Source of the DNA: Mercurialis annua
Taxonomy: Eukaryota; Streptophyta; Magnoliopsida; Malpighiales; Euphorbiaceae
DNA: 64,000 nt
NCBI RefSeq assembly: GCF_937616625.2
Contig: NC_065570.1
Span: 24,638,046-24,702,045 of the forward strand
Direction of reading: 5' to 3'
In this document: one piece after another, positions 28,201-38,459 of the stretch
How positions within the stretch are numbered: position 1 is the first letter of the stretch
How the letters are laid out: every line of letters begins with the position of its first letter
Position numbers and translations under genes: made by a program
Notes under the pieces: model-generated
Seen by the model: the letters and a program-made list of their open reading frames with translations, nothing else
Told to the model about the DNA's origin: nothing
Databases searched by the model: none

Positions 28201-30400
28201 ACATTTGGATTTGTATCCTAACCTTTGTAAACGATAAGCTTAAATCGCTAAAAAGGTGAAATGTTTGGATTTGTTTCGTAAAGTTTATATACATTTGTCA
28301 TAAATCGCTAAAAAGGTGAAACTTTTGGATTTGTTTCGTAACGTTTGTAAACGTCTGGCTTAATTTGCTAAAAAGGTGAAACGCTTGGATTTGTTTTGTA
28401 ACGTTTGTAAACGTTTGGCTTAAATTGCTAAAAAGGTGAAACGTTTGGTTTTGTTTCGTAACGTTTGTAAAGGTTTGGCTTAATTAACCAAAAATGGGAA
28501 ACGTTTGGATCTGTTTCGTAATTTTTTAAACATTTTGGTTAAATCACTAAAAAGGTGGAACGTTTGGATTAGTTTCGTAATCGTTGGTAGACGTTTGGCT
28601 TAAATCGCTAAAAAGGTGAAACGTTTGGATTTGTTTCGTAGCATTTGTAAACGTTTGGCTTAAAATGCTAAAAAGGTGAAACGTTTGGATTTGTTTCATA
28701 CCTTTTGTAAACGTTTGGCATAAATCGCAAAAAAGGTGAAACGTTTGGATTGGTTTCGTACCGTTTGTAAACGTTTGGCTTAAATCACAAATGTTTGTAA
28801 CGTTTGTAAATGTTTTGTTTAAATTGCTAAAAAGGTGAAACGTTTGGATTAGTTTCGTTATGTTCGTAAACGTATGGCTTAAATTTTTAAAAAGGTCAAA
28901 CGCTTGGTTTTGTTTCCTAACATTTGTAAACGTTTGGCATAAATTTCTAAATATGGGAAATGTTTGGATTTGTTTCATAACGTTTGTTAACGTTTGGCTT
29001 CAATCGCTAAAAAGGTGAAACGTTTGGATTTGTTTCGTAACGTTTGTAAACGTTTGGCTTAAATCGCGAAAAAGGTAAAACGTTCTGATTTGTTTCGTAA
29101 CTTATTAAACGTTTGGCTTAAATCGCTAAAATGGGGAAACGGTTGGATTTGTTTCATAGAGTTTGTAAACGTTTAGCTTAAATCCCTAAAAAGGTGAAAC
29201 GTTTGGTTTTGTTTTGTAACGTTTCTAAACGTTTGGTTTAAACCGCTAAAAAGGTGAAACGTTTGGATTAGTTTCGTAATCGTTTTTAAACGTTTGGCTT
29301 AAGTTGCTAAAAAGGTGAAACGTTTGGATTTGTTTTGTAGCATTTGTAAACGTTTGGCTTAAAATGCTAAAAAGGTGAAACGTTTGGATTTGTTTCATAC
29401 CTTTTGTAAACGTTTGGCATAAATCGCAAAAAAGGTGAAACGCTTGGATTTGTTTCCTAACGTTTGTTAACGTTTGGCTTAATTTGCTAAAAAGGTGCAA
29501 CACTTGGATTTGTTTCATAACATTTGGAAACGTTTGGCTTAAATTGCTAATAAGGGGAAATATTTGGATTTGTTTCATAACTTTTGTAAACGTTTGGCTT
29601 AAATCGCTAAAAAGGTGAAATGTTTGGATTTGTTTCGTAACGTTTGTAAACGTTTGGCTTAAATCGCTAAAAAGGCAAAACGTCTGGATTTGTTTTATAA
29701 CATTTGTAAACGTTTGGCTACAATCGCTAAAAAGGGGAAACGTTTAGATTTGTTTGGTCACGTTTGTAAACGTTTTGCATAAATCGCTAAAAAGGTGAAA
29801 TGTTTGGATTTCTTTCAAAACGTTTTAAACTTTTAGCTTAAATCGCTAAAATGGGAAAACGTTTGGATTTGTTTCGTTACGTTTTATTATTTGGCTTTAA
29901 TCGCTAAAAAGGTGAAACATTTGGATTTGTTTCGAAACGTTTGTAAATCGTTTGTTATAAATTGCTAAAAACGTAAAATGCTTGGATTTATTTCGGAACG
30001 TTTGTAAACGTTTTGCTTAAATTGCTAAAAAGGTGAAACGTTTGGATTTGTTTCGTAACGTTTGTAAACGTTTGGCTTAAATTGCTATAAAGGTAAAACA
30101 CTTGGATTTGTTTCCTAACGTTTGTAAACGTTTGGCTTAAGTTGCTAAAAAGGTGCAACGCCTGGATTTGTTTCATAACATTTGGAAATGTTTGGCTTAA
30201 ATTGCTAATAAGGGGAAATATTTGGATTTGTTTCATAACCGATGTAAACGTTTGGGCTAAATCGCTAAAAAGGTGAAATGTTTGGATTTGTTTCGTAACG
30301 TTTGTAAATGTTTGGCATAAATCGCTAAAAAGGTGAAACGTTTGGATTTGTTTCGTAACGTTTGTAAACATCTGGCTTCAATCGCTAAAAAGCTGAAACG
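25260..30400 (+). repeat. Two tandem copies of a ~2.55-kb higher-order block
   Basis: Rare landmarks repeat at about 2.53-2.55 kb. The short monomer GCTAAAGGTGAAACATTTGG lies near 25636 and 28190. The variant ending GGAATTATTTGGC lies near 25314 and 27870. The open frame at 26721-27053 has a close counterpart at 29246-29578. Related landmarks are also seen near 2135-2300 and in the 8.1-10.5 kb stretch, so the same block type is dispersed within array I. Block edges are approximate. Confidence 0.8.
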
Positions 30401-32454
30401 TTTGGATTTATTTCGTAACTTTTGTAAACGTTTGGCTTAAATCGCAAAAAAGGTGAAACATTTCGATTCATTTCGTAACATTTGTAAACGTTTGGCTTAA
30501 ATTGCTAAAAAGGTGAAATGCTTGGATTTATTTCGAAACGATTGTAAACGTTTTGCTTATGTTGCTAAAAAGATAAAACCCTTGGATTTGTTTCGGAACG
30601 TTTGTAAACGTTTGATGTTGTTTCGTAACGTTTGTAAACGTTTAGCGTAAATCGCTAAATAGGTGAAACGTTTCGATTTGTTTGGTAACGTTTTTAAATG
30701 TTTGGCTTAAATCGCTAAAAAGGTGAAACGTTTGGATTTATTTCGTAACGTTTGTATATGTTTTGCTTTAATTGCTAAAAAGGTAAAACGCTTGGATTTG
30801 TTTCATAACGTTTGTAAACGTTTGTCTTAAATTGCTAAAAATGTGAAACGTTTGGATTTGTTTCGTAACGGTTGTAAACGTTTGGTGTTTTTCGTAACGT
30901 TTGTAAACGTTTTGCTTAAATAGCTTAATAGGTGAAACGTTTGGATTTGTTTGGTAACGTTTTTAAACGTTTGGCTTAAATGCTAAAAAGGTGAAACGTT
31001 TGGACTTGTTTCATACCTTTTGTAAACGTTTGGCATAAATCGCTTAAAAGGTGAAACGTTTGGATTTTTTTCGTACCGTTTGTAAACGTTTGGCTTAAAT
31101 CGCCAAAAAGGTGAAACGTTTGAATTTGTTTCGTAATGTTTGTAAACGTTTGGCTTAAATTGCTAAAAAGGTGAAATGCTTGGATTTGTTTCGTAACGTT
31201 TGTAAATGTTTGGTTTAAATTGCTAAAAAGGTGAAACGCTTGGATTATTTTCGTTACGTTCGTAAACGTATGGCTTAAATTTCTAAAAAGATTAAACGCT
31301 TGGTTTTGTTTCCTAACGTTTGTTAACGTTCGGCATAAATTGCTAAATATGGGAAACGTTTTGATTTGTTTCGTAACGTTTGTTAACGTTTGGCTTCAAT
31401 CGCTAAAAAGGTGAATCGTTTGGATTTGTTTCATAACGTTTGTAAACGTTTGGCTTAAATCGCGAAAAAGGTGAAACGTTTGGATTTATTTCTTAACTAA
31501 TTGAACGTTTGGCTTAAATCGCTAAAATGGGGAAACGTTTGGATTTGTTTCATAGCGTTTGTAAACGTTTTGCCTAAATCCCTAAAAAGGTGAAACGTTT
31601 GGTTTTGTCTCGTAACGTTTGTAAACGTTTGGCTTAATCCGCTAAAAAGGTGCAACGTTTGGATTTACTTCGTAACGTTTGTATATGTTTTGCTTTAATT
31701 GCTAGAAAGGTGAAACGCTTGGATTTGTTTCATAATATTTGTAAACGTTAGGCTTAAATTGCTATAAAGGTGAAACGTTTGGATTTGTTTCGTAACGTTT
31801 GTAAACGTTTGGTGTTGTTTCGTAACGTTTGTGAACGTTTGGCTTAAATCGCTAAATAGGTGAAACGTTTGGATTTGTTTGGTAACGTTTTTAAACGTGT
31901 GGCTTAAATCACTAAAAAGGTGAAACATTTGGATTTGTTTCGGAACTTTTATAAACGTTTGGCATAAATAGCTAAAAAGGTGAAACGTTTTGGATTTGTT
32001 TCGAAACGTTTTAAACGTTTGGCTCAAATCGGTAAAATAGGAAACGTTTGGATTTGTTTCGTAACGTTTTTAAACGTTTGACCTAAATTGCTAAAATGGT
32101 GAAACGTTTGTTTTGTTTCGTGACGTTTGTAAACATTCTGCATAAATCGCTTAAAAGGTGAAACATTGGATTTGTTTCGTAATGTTTGTAAACGTTTGGC
32201 TTAAATTGCTAAAAATGTGAAACGCTTGGATTTGTTTTTGAACGTTTGTAAACGTTTGGCTTAAATTGCTAAATAGATGAAACGCTTGGATTTGTTTCGT
32301 AACGTTTGTAAACGTTTGGCTTAAATTGCTAAAAAGGTAAAACGCATGGTTTTGTTTCGTAACGTTTGTAGAGGTTTCACTTAAATCGCTATAATTGTGA
32401 AACGTTTAGATTTGTTTTGTAACGTTTTAAACGTTTGGTTTTGTTTCTTAACGT

Positions 32455-33018
32455 GTTCCGATTACCTAAGCGTTGTTAGATTATATTACGCAAAGTGTGC
32501 ATGAAAAGTGACGCTAGATTAGTATGTAGTGTCTCAACTCTCTTTCATGCGTCGTTCCAATTACCTAAGCATGGTTAGGTTACATTATGCAAAGTGTGCG
32601 TGAAAAGTGACAATAGATATAACTATGTCGCGTCTCAAGTCTCTTTAAAGCGTTGTTCCGATTACCAAAGCGTGGTTAAGTTATATTGCGCAATGTGTGC
32701 GTGAAACCTGTTGCTAGAGTAGAATGTCGGGTCTCAAGTCTCTTTAGCGCGTCGTTCCGATTACCTAAGCATGGTTAGGTTATATTACGCAAAGTGTGCA
32801 TGATAGTGACGCTAGATTAGTATGTAGTGTCTCAACTCTCTTTAATGCGTCGTTCCAATTACCTAAGCATGGTTAGGTTACAGAGACTTGTAAAGCGACA
32901 TAAGCATGGTAATCAAAACGATACATTAGAGAGACTTGAGACGCGCCATACTAATCTAACGTCACTTTTCACGCACAGTTTGCATAATATAACCTAACCA
33001 TGGTTAGGTAATCGGAAC
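32455..33018. repeat. ~100-bp satellite, with an internal head-to-head inversion
   Basis: A second tandem repeat, unrelated to the 60-bp satellite, begins at GTTCCG 32455. Monomer starts lie near 32455, 32554, 32655, 32754 and 32852, giving a 98-101 bp period. Landmarks in each unit are GTTCCGATTACCTAAGC, then a CAAAGTGTGCGTGAAAAG block, then GTCTCAAGTCTCTTT. Near 32880 the orientation reverses: a truncated inverted unit is followed by a full inverted one, which contains the perfect palindrome ACCTAACCATGGTTAGGT near 32992-33009. The LTR element at 33019 has inserted into this inverted arm. Confidence 0.85.
33014..33018 (+). repeat. Target-site duplication, left copy (GGAAC)
   Basis: GGAAC immediately precedes the left LTR and is repeated directly after the right LTR at 37000-37004. 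It derives from the ~100-bp satellite, whose other monomers also read GGAAC at this point. A 5-bp duplication is normal for integration of LTR retrotransposons. Confidence 0.9.
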
Positions 33019-33439
33019 TGATAACAATATAGATGGTATTACCGCAAATCACCTAAGAGACCAATTTTACTAAAGGGCAACACTGATTACCTAGCATTGA
33101 TAAGCATAAATACCAAGATGAGTCTCCATATAAACATACATAGAAATGCTATTTCTATCCCACATTGCTAGTTTACAAAGAAACAACAAAACATGTGTCT
33201 ATATAAGCCAAGACAACACATCAATAGGGGGGGAAGCTTTCCACCTCTTTCACATAATACTTTTAATATACTCTTTTAAAGACAAATATTGACTTGCTCG
33301 TCGGAGTGAACGTCCGGAGACCCTCTCCGGCATTCTTCTGACTTGTTTGTTCTTAATCTCAGGCGGACTACGTCACTTGAACTCAAGAATGGAGCTTAAA
33401 TCCGGTCACTCGAAGTCGTTGATAATTTCACAATTATCA
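33019..33439 (+). repeat. 5' LTR of the 49-bp-repeat element
   Basis: A 421-bp direct repeat of 36579-36999, with terminal TGATAA and TTATCA. It contains a TATA box (TATATAA, 33200-33206) about 180 bp from its start. It differs from the right copy at four positions that I can see: one C/T near 33070, two within the G run near 33227-33233 and one A/G near 33332. Confidence 0.93.
33200..33206 (+). promoter_or_regulatory. TATA box in the 5' LTR
   Basis: TATATAA within CTATATAAGCC, placed as expected for an LTR promoter. The same sequence is kept in the right LTR at 36760-36766. Start-site position is not determined. Confidence 0.6.
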
Positions 33440-33441
33440 CT

Positions 33442-33459
33442 TGGCGCCGTCTGTGGGAA
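33442..33459 (+). other. Primer-binding site
   Basis: TGGCGCCGTCTGTGGGAA lies two bases after the end of the left LTR. It starts with TGG, the complement of a tRNA 3' CCA end. This sequence is a frequent primer site in plant Ty3/gypsy elements; I believe it pairs with a tRNA-Arg as in Ogre elements, but the tRNA assignment is from memory. Confidence 0.85.
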
Positions 33460-33733
33460 ACACCATCTCTATTCATTATGTCATCCTCGAAGGCAATTGT
33501 TCGACGAAGATAGAAGAAGTAGATTGACAAATCCCTTCCAAAAAATCAGAAATAGGCCATAGCCTTTCATGCTTTGCTGAGTCTGGCTATTGTCTCTCAT
33601 ATTTGGCCGAGATAAACCATGACCTTTTATGCTCTCCCAGTGTAAATAGTTTTCAAATGAAAAAACCGAGCATAAGCTATTACTTAAAAAAAAAAAAAAA
33701 AAAAAAAACGAGCAGAGCATAAACCGAACAGAA
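33460..33733 (+). other. Leader of the 49-bp-repeat element
   Basis: Non-coding leader between the primer-binding site and the tandem array. A short open frame starts at ATG 33479 and stops after 11 codons (MSSSKAIVRRR), possibly a gag start remnant. A run of 23 A residues occupies 33686-33708. No other coding signal is seen. Confidence 0.6.
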
Positions 33734-36470
33734 CTGAGCAATTGCTCACCAAAATTTCCATAAGCCATAGCTTATGGCCGAGTTGAGCCATTTCTCACCA
33801 AAATTTCCATAAGCCATAGCTTATGGCCGAGATGAGCAATTGCTCACGAAAATTTCAATAAGCTCTTACTTATGGCCGAGTTGAGCCATTGCTCATCAAA
33901 ATTTTCATAAGCCATAGCTTATGGCCGAGTTGAGCAATTGCTCACCAAAATTTCCATAAGCCATAGCTTATGGCCGAGATGAGTCATTGCTCATGAAAAA
34001 TTTCCATAAGCCATAGCTTATGGCCGAGTTGAGCCATTGCTCACCAAAATTTCCATAAGCCATAGCTTATGGCCGAGTTGAGCCATTGCTCACCAAAATT
34101 TCCATAAGCCATAGCTTATGGCCGAGATGAGCAATTGCTCACGAAAATTTCCATAAGCCATAACTTATGGCCGAGTTGAGAAATTGCTCACCAAAAATTC
34201 CATAAGCCATAGCTTATGGCCGAGTTGAGAAATTGCTCACCAAAATTTCCATAAGCCATAGCTTATGGCCGAGTTGAGCAATTGCTCACCAAAATTTCCA
34301 TAAGCCATAGCTTATGGCCGAGATGAGCCATTGCTCACCAAAATTTCCATAAGCTCTTGCTTATGGCCGAGATGAACCATTGCTCACGAAAATATCCATA
34401 AGCCATAGCTTATGGCCGAGTTGAGCCATTGCTCACCGAAATTTCCATAAGCTCTTACTTATGGCCGAGTTGAGCCATTGCTCATCAAAATTTTCATAAG
34501 CCATAGCTTATGGCCGAGTTGAGCAATTGCTCACCAAAATTTCCATAAGCCATAGCTTATGGCCGAGATGAGCCATTGCTCAAGAAAATTTCCATAAGCC
34601 ATAGCTTATGGCCGAGTTGAGCCATCGCTCACCAAAATTTCCATAAGCCATAGCTTATGGCCGAGTTGAGCCATTGCTCACCAATATTTCCATAAGCCAT
34701 AGCTTATGGCCCAGATGAGCAATTGCTCACGAAAATTTCCATAAGCCATAGCTTATGGACGAGTTGAGAAATTGCTCACCAAAATTTCCATAAGCCATAG
34801 CTTATGGCCGAGTTGAGCCATTGCTCACCAAAATTTTCATAAGCCATAGCTTATGGACGAGATGAGCAATTGCTCACCAAAATCTCCATAAGCCATAGCT
34901 TATGGCCGAGTTGAGCCATTGCTCACCAAACTTTCCATAAGCTCTTACTTATGGCCGACTTGAGCAATTGCTCACCAAATTAACCTCCATAAGCCATCGC
35001 TTATGGCCGACCTGAGCGCTTGCTCAGGAAAACCTCCATAAGCCATCGCTTATGGCCGACCTGAGCGCTTGCTCAGGAAAACCTCCATAAGCAATCGCTT
35101 ATGGCCGACCTGAGCGCTTGCTCAGGAAAACCTCCACAAGCCATCGCTTATGGCCAACCTGAGCGCTTGCTCAGGAAAAATTCCCATAAGCCATCGCTTA
35201 TGGCCGACCTGAGCGCTTGCTCAGGAAAACCTCCATATGCCATCGCTTATGGCCGACCTGAGCGCTTGCTCAGGAAAACCTCCAAAACCTCCATAAGCCA
35301 TCGCTTATGGCCGACCAGAGCGCTTGCTCAGGAAAACCTCCATAAGCCATCGCTTATGGCCGACCTGAGCGCTTGCTCAGGAAAACCTCCAAAACCTCCA
35401 TAAGCCATCGCTTATGGCCGACCAGAGCGCTTGCTCAGGAAAACCTCCATAAGCCATCGCTTATGGCCGACCTGAGCGCTTGCTCAGGAAAACATCCATA
35501 AGCCATCGCTTATGGCCGACCAGAGCGCTTGCTCAGGAAAACTTCCATAAGCTCTTTCTTATGGCCGACCTGAGCGCTTGCTCAGGAAAATTCCCATATG
35601 CCATCGCTTATGGCCGACGTGAGCGCTAGCTCAGGAAAACTTCCATAAGCCATCGCTTATGGCCGACCAGAGCGCTTGCTCAGGAAAACTTCCATAAACT
35701 CTTTCTTATGGCCGACCTGAGCGCTTGCTCAGGAAAACTTCCATAAGCCATCGCTTATGGCCGACCAGAGCGCTTGCTCAGGAAAACTTCCATAAGCCAT
35801 CGCTTATGGCCGACCAGAGCGCTTGCTCAGGAAAACTTCCATAAGCTCTTTCTTATGGCCGACCTGAGCGCTTGCTCAGGAAAATTCCCATATGCCATCG
35901 CTTATGGCCGACGTGAGCGCTTGCTCAGGAAAACTCCCATAAGCCATCGCTTATGGCCGACCTGAGCACTTGCTCAGGAAAACTTCCATAAGCTCTTGAT
36001 TATGGCCGACCTGAGCGCTTGCTCAGGAAAGCTTCCATAAGCTCTTGCATATGGCCGACCTGAGCGCTTGCTCAGGAAAACTTCCATAAGCTCTTTCTTA
36101 TGGCCGACCTGAGCGCTTGCTCAGGAAAATTCCCATATGCCATCGCATATGGCCGACTTGAGCGCTTGCTCAGGAAAACTTCCATAAGGTCTTGCTTATG
36201 GCCGACCTGAGCGCTTGCTCAGGAAAACTTCCATAAGCTCTTTCTTATGGCCGACCTGAGCGCTTGCTCAGGAAAATTCCCGTATGCCATCGCTTATGGC
36301 CGACTTGAGCGCTTGCTCAGGAAAACTCCCATAAGCCATCGCTTATGGCCGAGCTGAGCATTTGCTCAGGAAAACTTCCATAAACTCTCGCCTATGGCCG
36401 ACCTGAGCACTTGCTTAGGAACATTTCCATAAGTCATCGCTAATGGCCGAGCTGAGCTATTGCATATCGC
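33734..36470 (+). repeat. 49-bp tandem repeat with two hairpins per unit (about 55 units)
   Basis: The unit is 49 bp and occurs in two subfamilies. The first (about 33734-34985) carries CCATAAGCCATAGCTTATGG and then TGAGC-CATT-GCTCA. The second (about 34985-36470) carries CCATAAGCCATCGCTTATGG and then CCTGAGC-GCTT-GCTCAGG. Each unit thus has an 8-bp-stem hairpin followed by a 5-7-bp-stem hairpin, both with four-base loops. Loop variants such as TCTT in the first hairpin keep the stem. A few units have a 12-bp partial duplication (AACCTCCAAAACCTCC). Open frames across it are by-products of the repeat. The array degrades after about 36450. Confidence 0.93.
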
Positions 36471-36563
36471 CTAGTTAAGCCATAGAACTTACAGTTATTT
36501 ACCTAAGCTGTTGCTTATCTCCTAGTTGAGCCATATACTTCGGACATAAATATCCGACATACT

Positions 36564-36578
36564 CGAGGGGGGGACTTG
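36564..36578 (+). other. Polypurine tract
   Basis: GAGGGGGGGACTTG lies directly before the right LTR. It is a G-rich plus-strand priming site of the type seen in Tat-like gypsy elements. Confidence 0.8.
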
Positions 36579-36999
36579 TGATAACAATATAGATGGTATT
36601 ACCGCAAATCACCTAAGAGACCAATTTTATTAAAGGGCAACACTGATTACCTAGCATTGATAAGCATAAATACCAAGATGAGTCTCCATATAAACATACA
36701 TAGAAATGCTATTTCTATCCCACATTGCTAGTTTACAAAGAAACAACAAAACATGTGTCTATATAAGCCAAGACAACACATCAATAAGGGGGTAAGCTTT
36801 CCACCTCTTTCACATAATACTTTTAATATACTCTTTTAAAGACAAATATTGACTTGCTCGTCGGAGTGAACGTCCGGAGACCCTCTCCGGCGTTCTTCTG
36901 ACTTGTTTGTTCTTAATCTCAGGCGGACTACGTCACTTGAACTCAAGAATGGAGCTTAAATCCGGTCACTCGAAGTCGTTGATAATTTCACAATTATCA
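36579..36999 (+). repeat. 3' LTR of the 49-bp-repeat element
   Basis: The 421-bp copy of the left LTR with the same TGATAA and TTATCA ends. It is followed directly by the target duplication GGAAC and inverted ~100-bp satellite. Confidence 0.93.
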
Positions 37000-37215
37000 G
37001 GAACGAAGCATTAAAGAGAATTGAGACACGACATACTAACCTAGCAATAGTGTTCAAGCACACATTGCGTAATATAACCTAACCATGTTTAGGTAATCGG
37101 AACGACGCGTTAAAGAGACTTGGGACAAGACATAATAATCTATTTTCACATTTCACGCACACTTTGTGTTATATAACCTAACCATGCTTAGGTAATCGGA
37201 ACGACGCGTTAGAGA
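37000..37215 (-). repeat. ~100-bp satellite, inverted arm continued
   Basis: Starts with the right copy of the GGAAC target duplication (37000-37004). About two monomers follow in the orientation opposite to 32455-32870, with GGTAATCGGAACGACG landmarks near 37092 and 37193. The array stops at about 37215, inside a monomer, after GAGAGACTTGTGAC. Before the LTR element inserted, this stretch was continuous with the inverted units at about 32890-33018. Confidence 0.85.
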
Positions 37216-37660
37216 GACTTGTGACCCGGCAAACCATTGGATATGATTCAGATAGGTTAAGCAGGGCCCTAATTAAAGAAATAAAATAAAATTATGATTT
37301 AATTTGTCTGATTTTATATGTAGGTTGGTGTATAAGAGTTAATATGTGTATGGTTTGATTAAATGATATTCTGTTATTTGCTTTGTTTGTTGTTGTCAGA
37401 TATATATAAATATAATTAGCTATATTCTATTGAGTAACCAGCTCACCCCTTGCCACCTATTTTTCAGAAGATAGACCACAGTGATCCATTTAAATTTAAT
37501 AACATAAAATCTTCTGCTTAAACGTTTATTAACTCTCTCTAAATAATAATATCTCAATAAATCCACAGCCAAAAATTTAGTCTCATGACAAAAGATACGT
37601 AAATAAATTCAAAGAAATAATTAGCTGTTACAAACACTATATATATAATTAATCACTTAA
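37216..37660. other. AT-rich stretch, unassigned
   Basis: No gene is seen. The segment around 37430-37470 (GTAACCAGCTCACCCCTTGC then a pyrimidine stretch and CAG) resembles part of a chromovirus LTR, so it may be an old LTR fragment in + orientation. This is a weak resemblance from memory. Confidence 0.3.
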
Positions 37661-38459
37661 TCATATTGGGCTTGTACAACCCATAACTGTTTTAGGCCTG
37701 TTCTTAGTGTGCGACCCTGTAGGTTCATATAACGTTGGCAGTAGGCTCGAAATCCCTATTTCAGCCCATAAGTCATAAGTGGCCTCTAGCAAGACATTAT
37801 GACTACCCAAGTTATACGAATATCGATAATCCGATTTAACCATTTACAATAATATTTTGATCCCTTTGTCACTCGATATCCAGATTGAATATAAGGCATA
37901 GTCCTGTCATCCTTATAATATTCAATCATTAGTTTCTTGACTCTAAGTAGACTGAAAATGATAACTCATTATCAATTAGCATGGCCATGCATTTCCTTCA
38001 GTCTATCTTTTTCAAGGGGCCCATAAATATCTTACTCAAATAAATGAGGGACAAATTCCTTCTCAGTCACTCACATTTCTCACATAGTTACTTTCATATC
38101 CAATGACAATCTATTCCATTATCTTGTTAAAGATAATGTAAGACTGTATCAAAACATGAAATAGCTATGTAGAAATCCATGATGATTTCAAGGTCAAAGG
38201 ATTATACTAATAGAACTGTAATGAGAATTACATATGACAGTGATCTATGTAGTATTCTCACAGTGGGTCATCCAGTGCCTTATTTCTCAAATAGCACCTA
38301 TGATTTGACTTAATATCTCATATACATGATTAGTAAAACATAATCATCAGTCAACATCATACTAGTCTCAATGTTCTATTAAGATTAGGGATAGATGGTA
38401 TATTATTCTTTTATTAAACCTAAGGGTGCTACTATCAAGTCACATATTTGATGACCTTA
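37661..38459. other. Probable copia LTR-derived sequence, orientation uncertain
   Basis: No gene is seen. The sequence is AT-rich and has the look of a long plant copia LTR, but it does not align by eye with the corresponding part of the copia LTR at 59440-59917. It joins the recognisable LTR copy at about 38460. Either it is a different subfamily or the LTR is chimeric. Confidence 0.3.

Larger units (their letters stand above)
1..32454 (+). repeat. 60-bp satellite array I (about 540 monomers)
   Basis: A head-to-tail tandem repeat with a modal 60-bp period fills the stretch and runs off the left edge of the window. Each monomer carries three copies of AACGTTTG, a GGATTTGTTTCG block and a CTTAAATCGCTAAAAAGG block. 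Monomers differ by substitutions and by small indels that give 57-61 bp variants, plus some with a 30-bp partial duplication. The reverse strand reads as a 20-residue repeat of the [20 protein letters not shown] type, which accounts for the many open frames of 60-217 residues; these are not treated as genes. The array ends abruptly inside a monomer at about 32454, where a different ~100-bp satellite begins. It could be centromeric, pericentromeric or an interstitial knob; the sequence alone does not say which. Confidence 0.97.
33019..36999 (+). mobile_element. Non-autonomous LTR retrotransposon with a 49-bp hairpin repeat interior
   Basis: A complete 3981-bp element. It has two 421-bp LTRs (33019-33439 and 36579-36999) that begin TGATAA and end TTATCA, a primer-binding site just inside the left LTR, a purine tract just before the right LTR and a 5-bp target duplication GGAAC on both sides. 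There is no gag, protease, integrase or reverse transcriptase. After about 290 bp of leader with an A run, the interior is a tandem array of 49-bp units. The LTRs differ at only four positions that I can find, so the insertion is young. The primer-site sequence and the tandem-repeat content resemble the Tat/Ogre group of Ty3/gypsy elements, but with no coding sequence the lineage is an inference. Movement would need proteins supplied by another element. Confidence 0.92.

Noticed and set aside
1..32454. Regular 60-bp spacing considered as a CRISPR array
   Set aside because: There are no unique spacers between conserved repeats; the whole 60 bp repeats with drift, and the context is a plant genome.
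33347..33768. Frames of 71 and 95 residues around the left LTR end
   Set aside because: One crosses the LTR and the primer-binding site; the other owes its length to the A run read as phenylalanines.
35101..35403. 100-residue frame with repeated MADLSACSGK units
   Set aside because: It is a by-product of the 49-bp tandem repeat plus its 12-bp partial duplications inside the LTR element.
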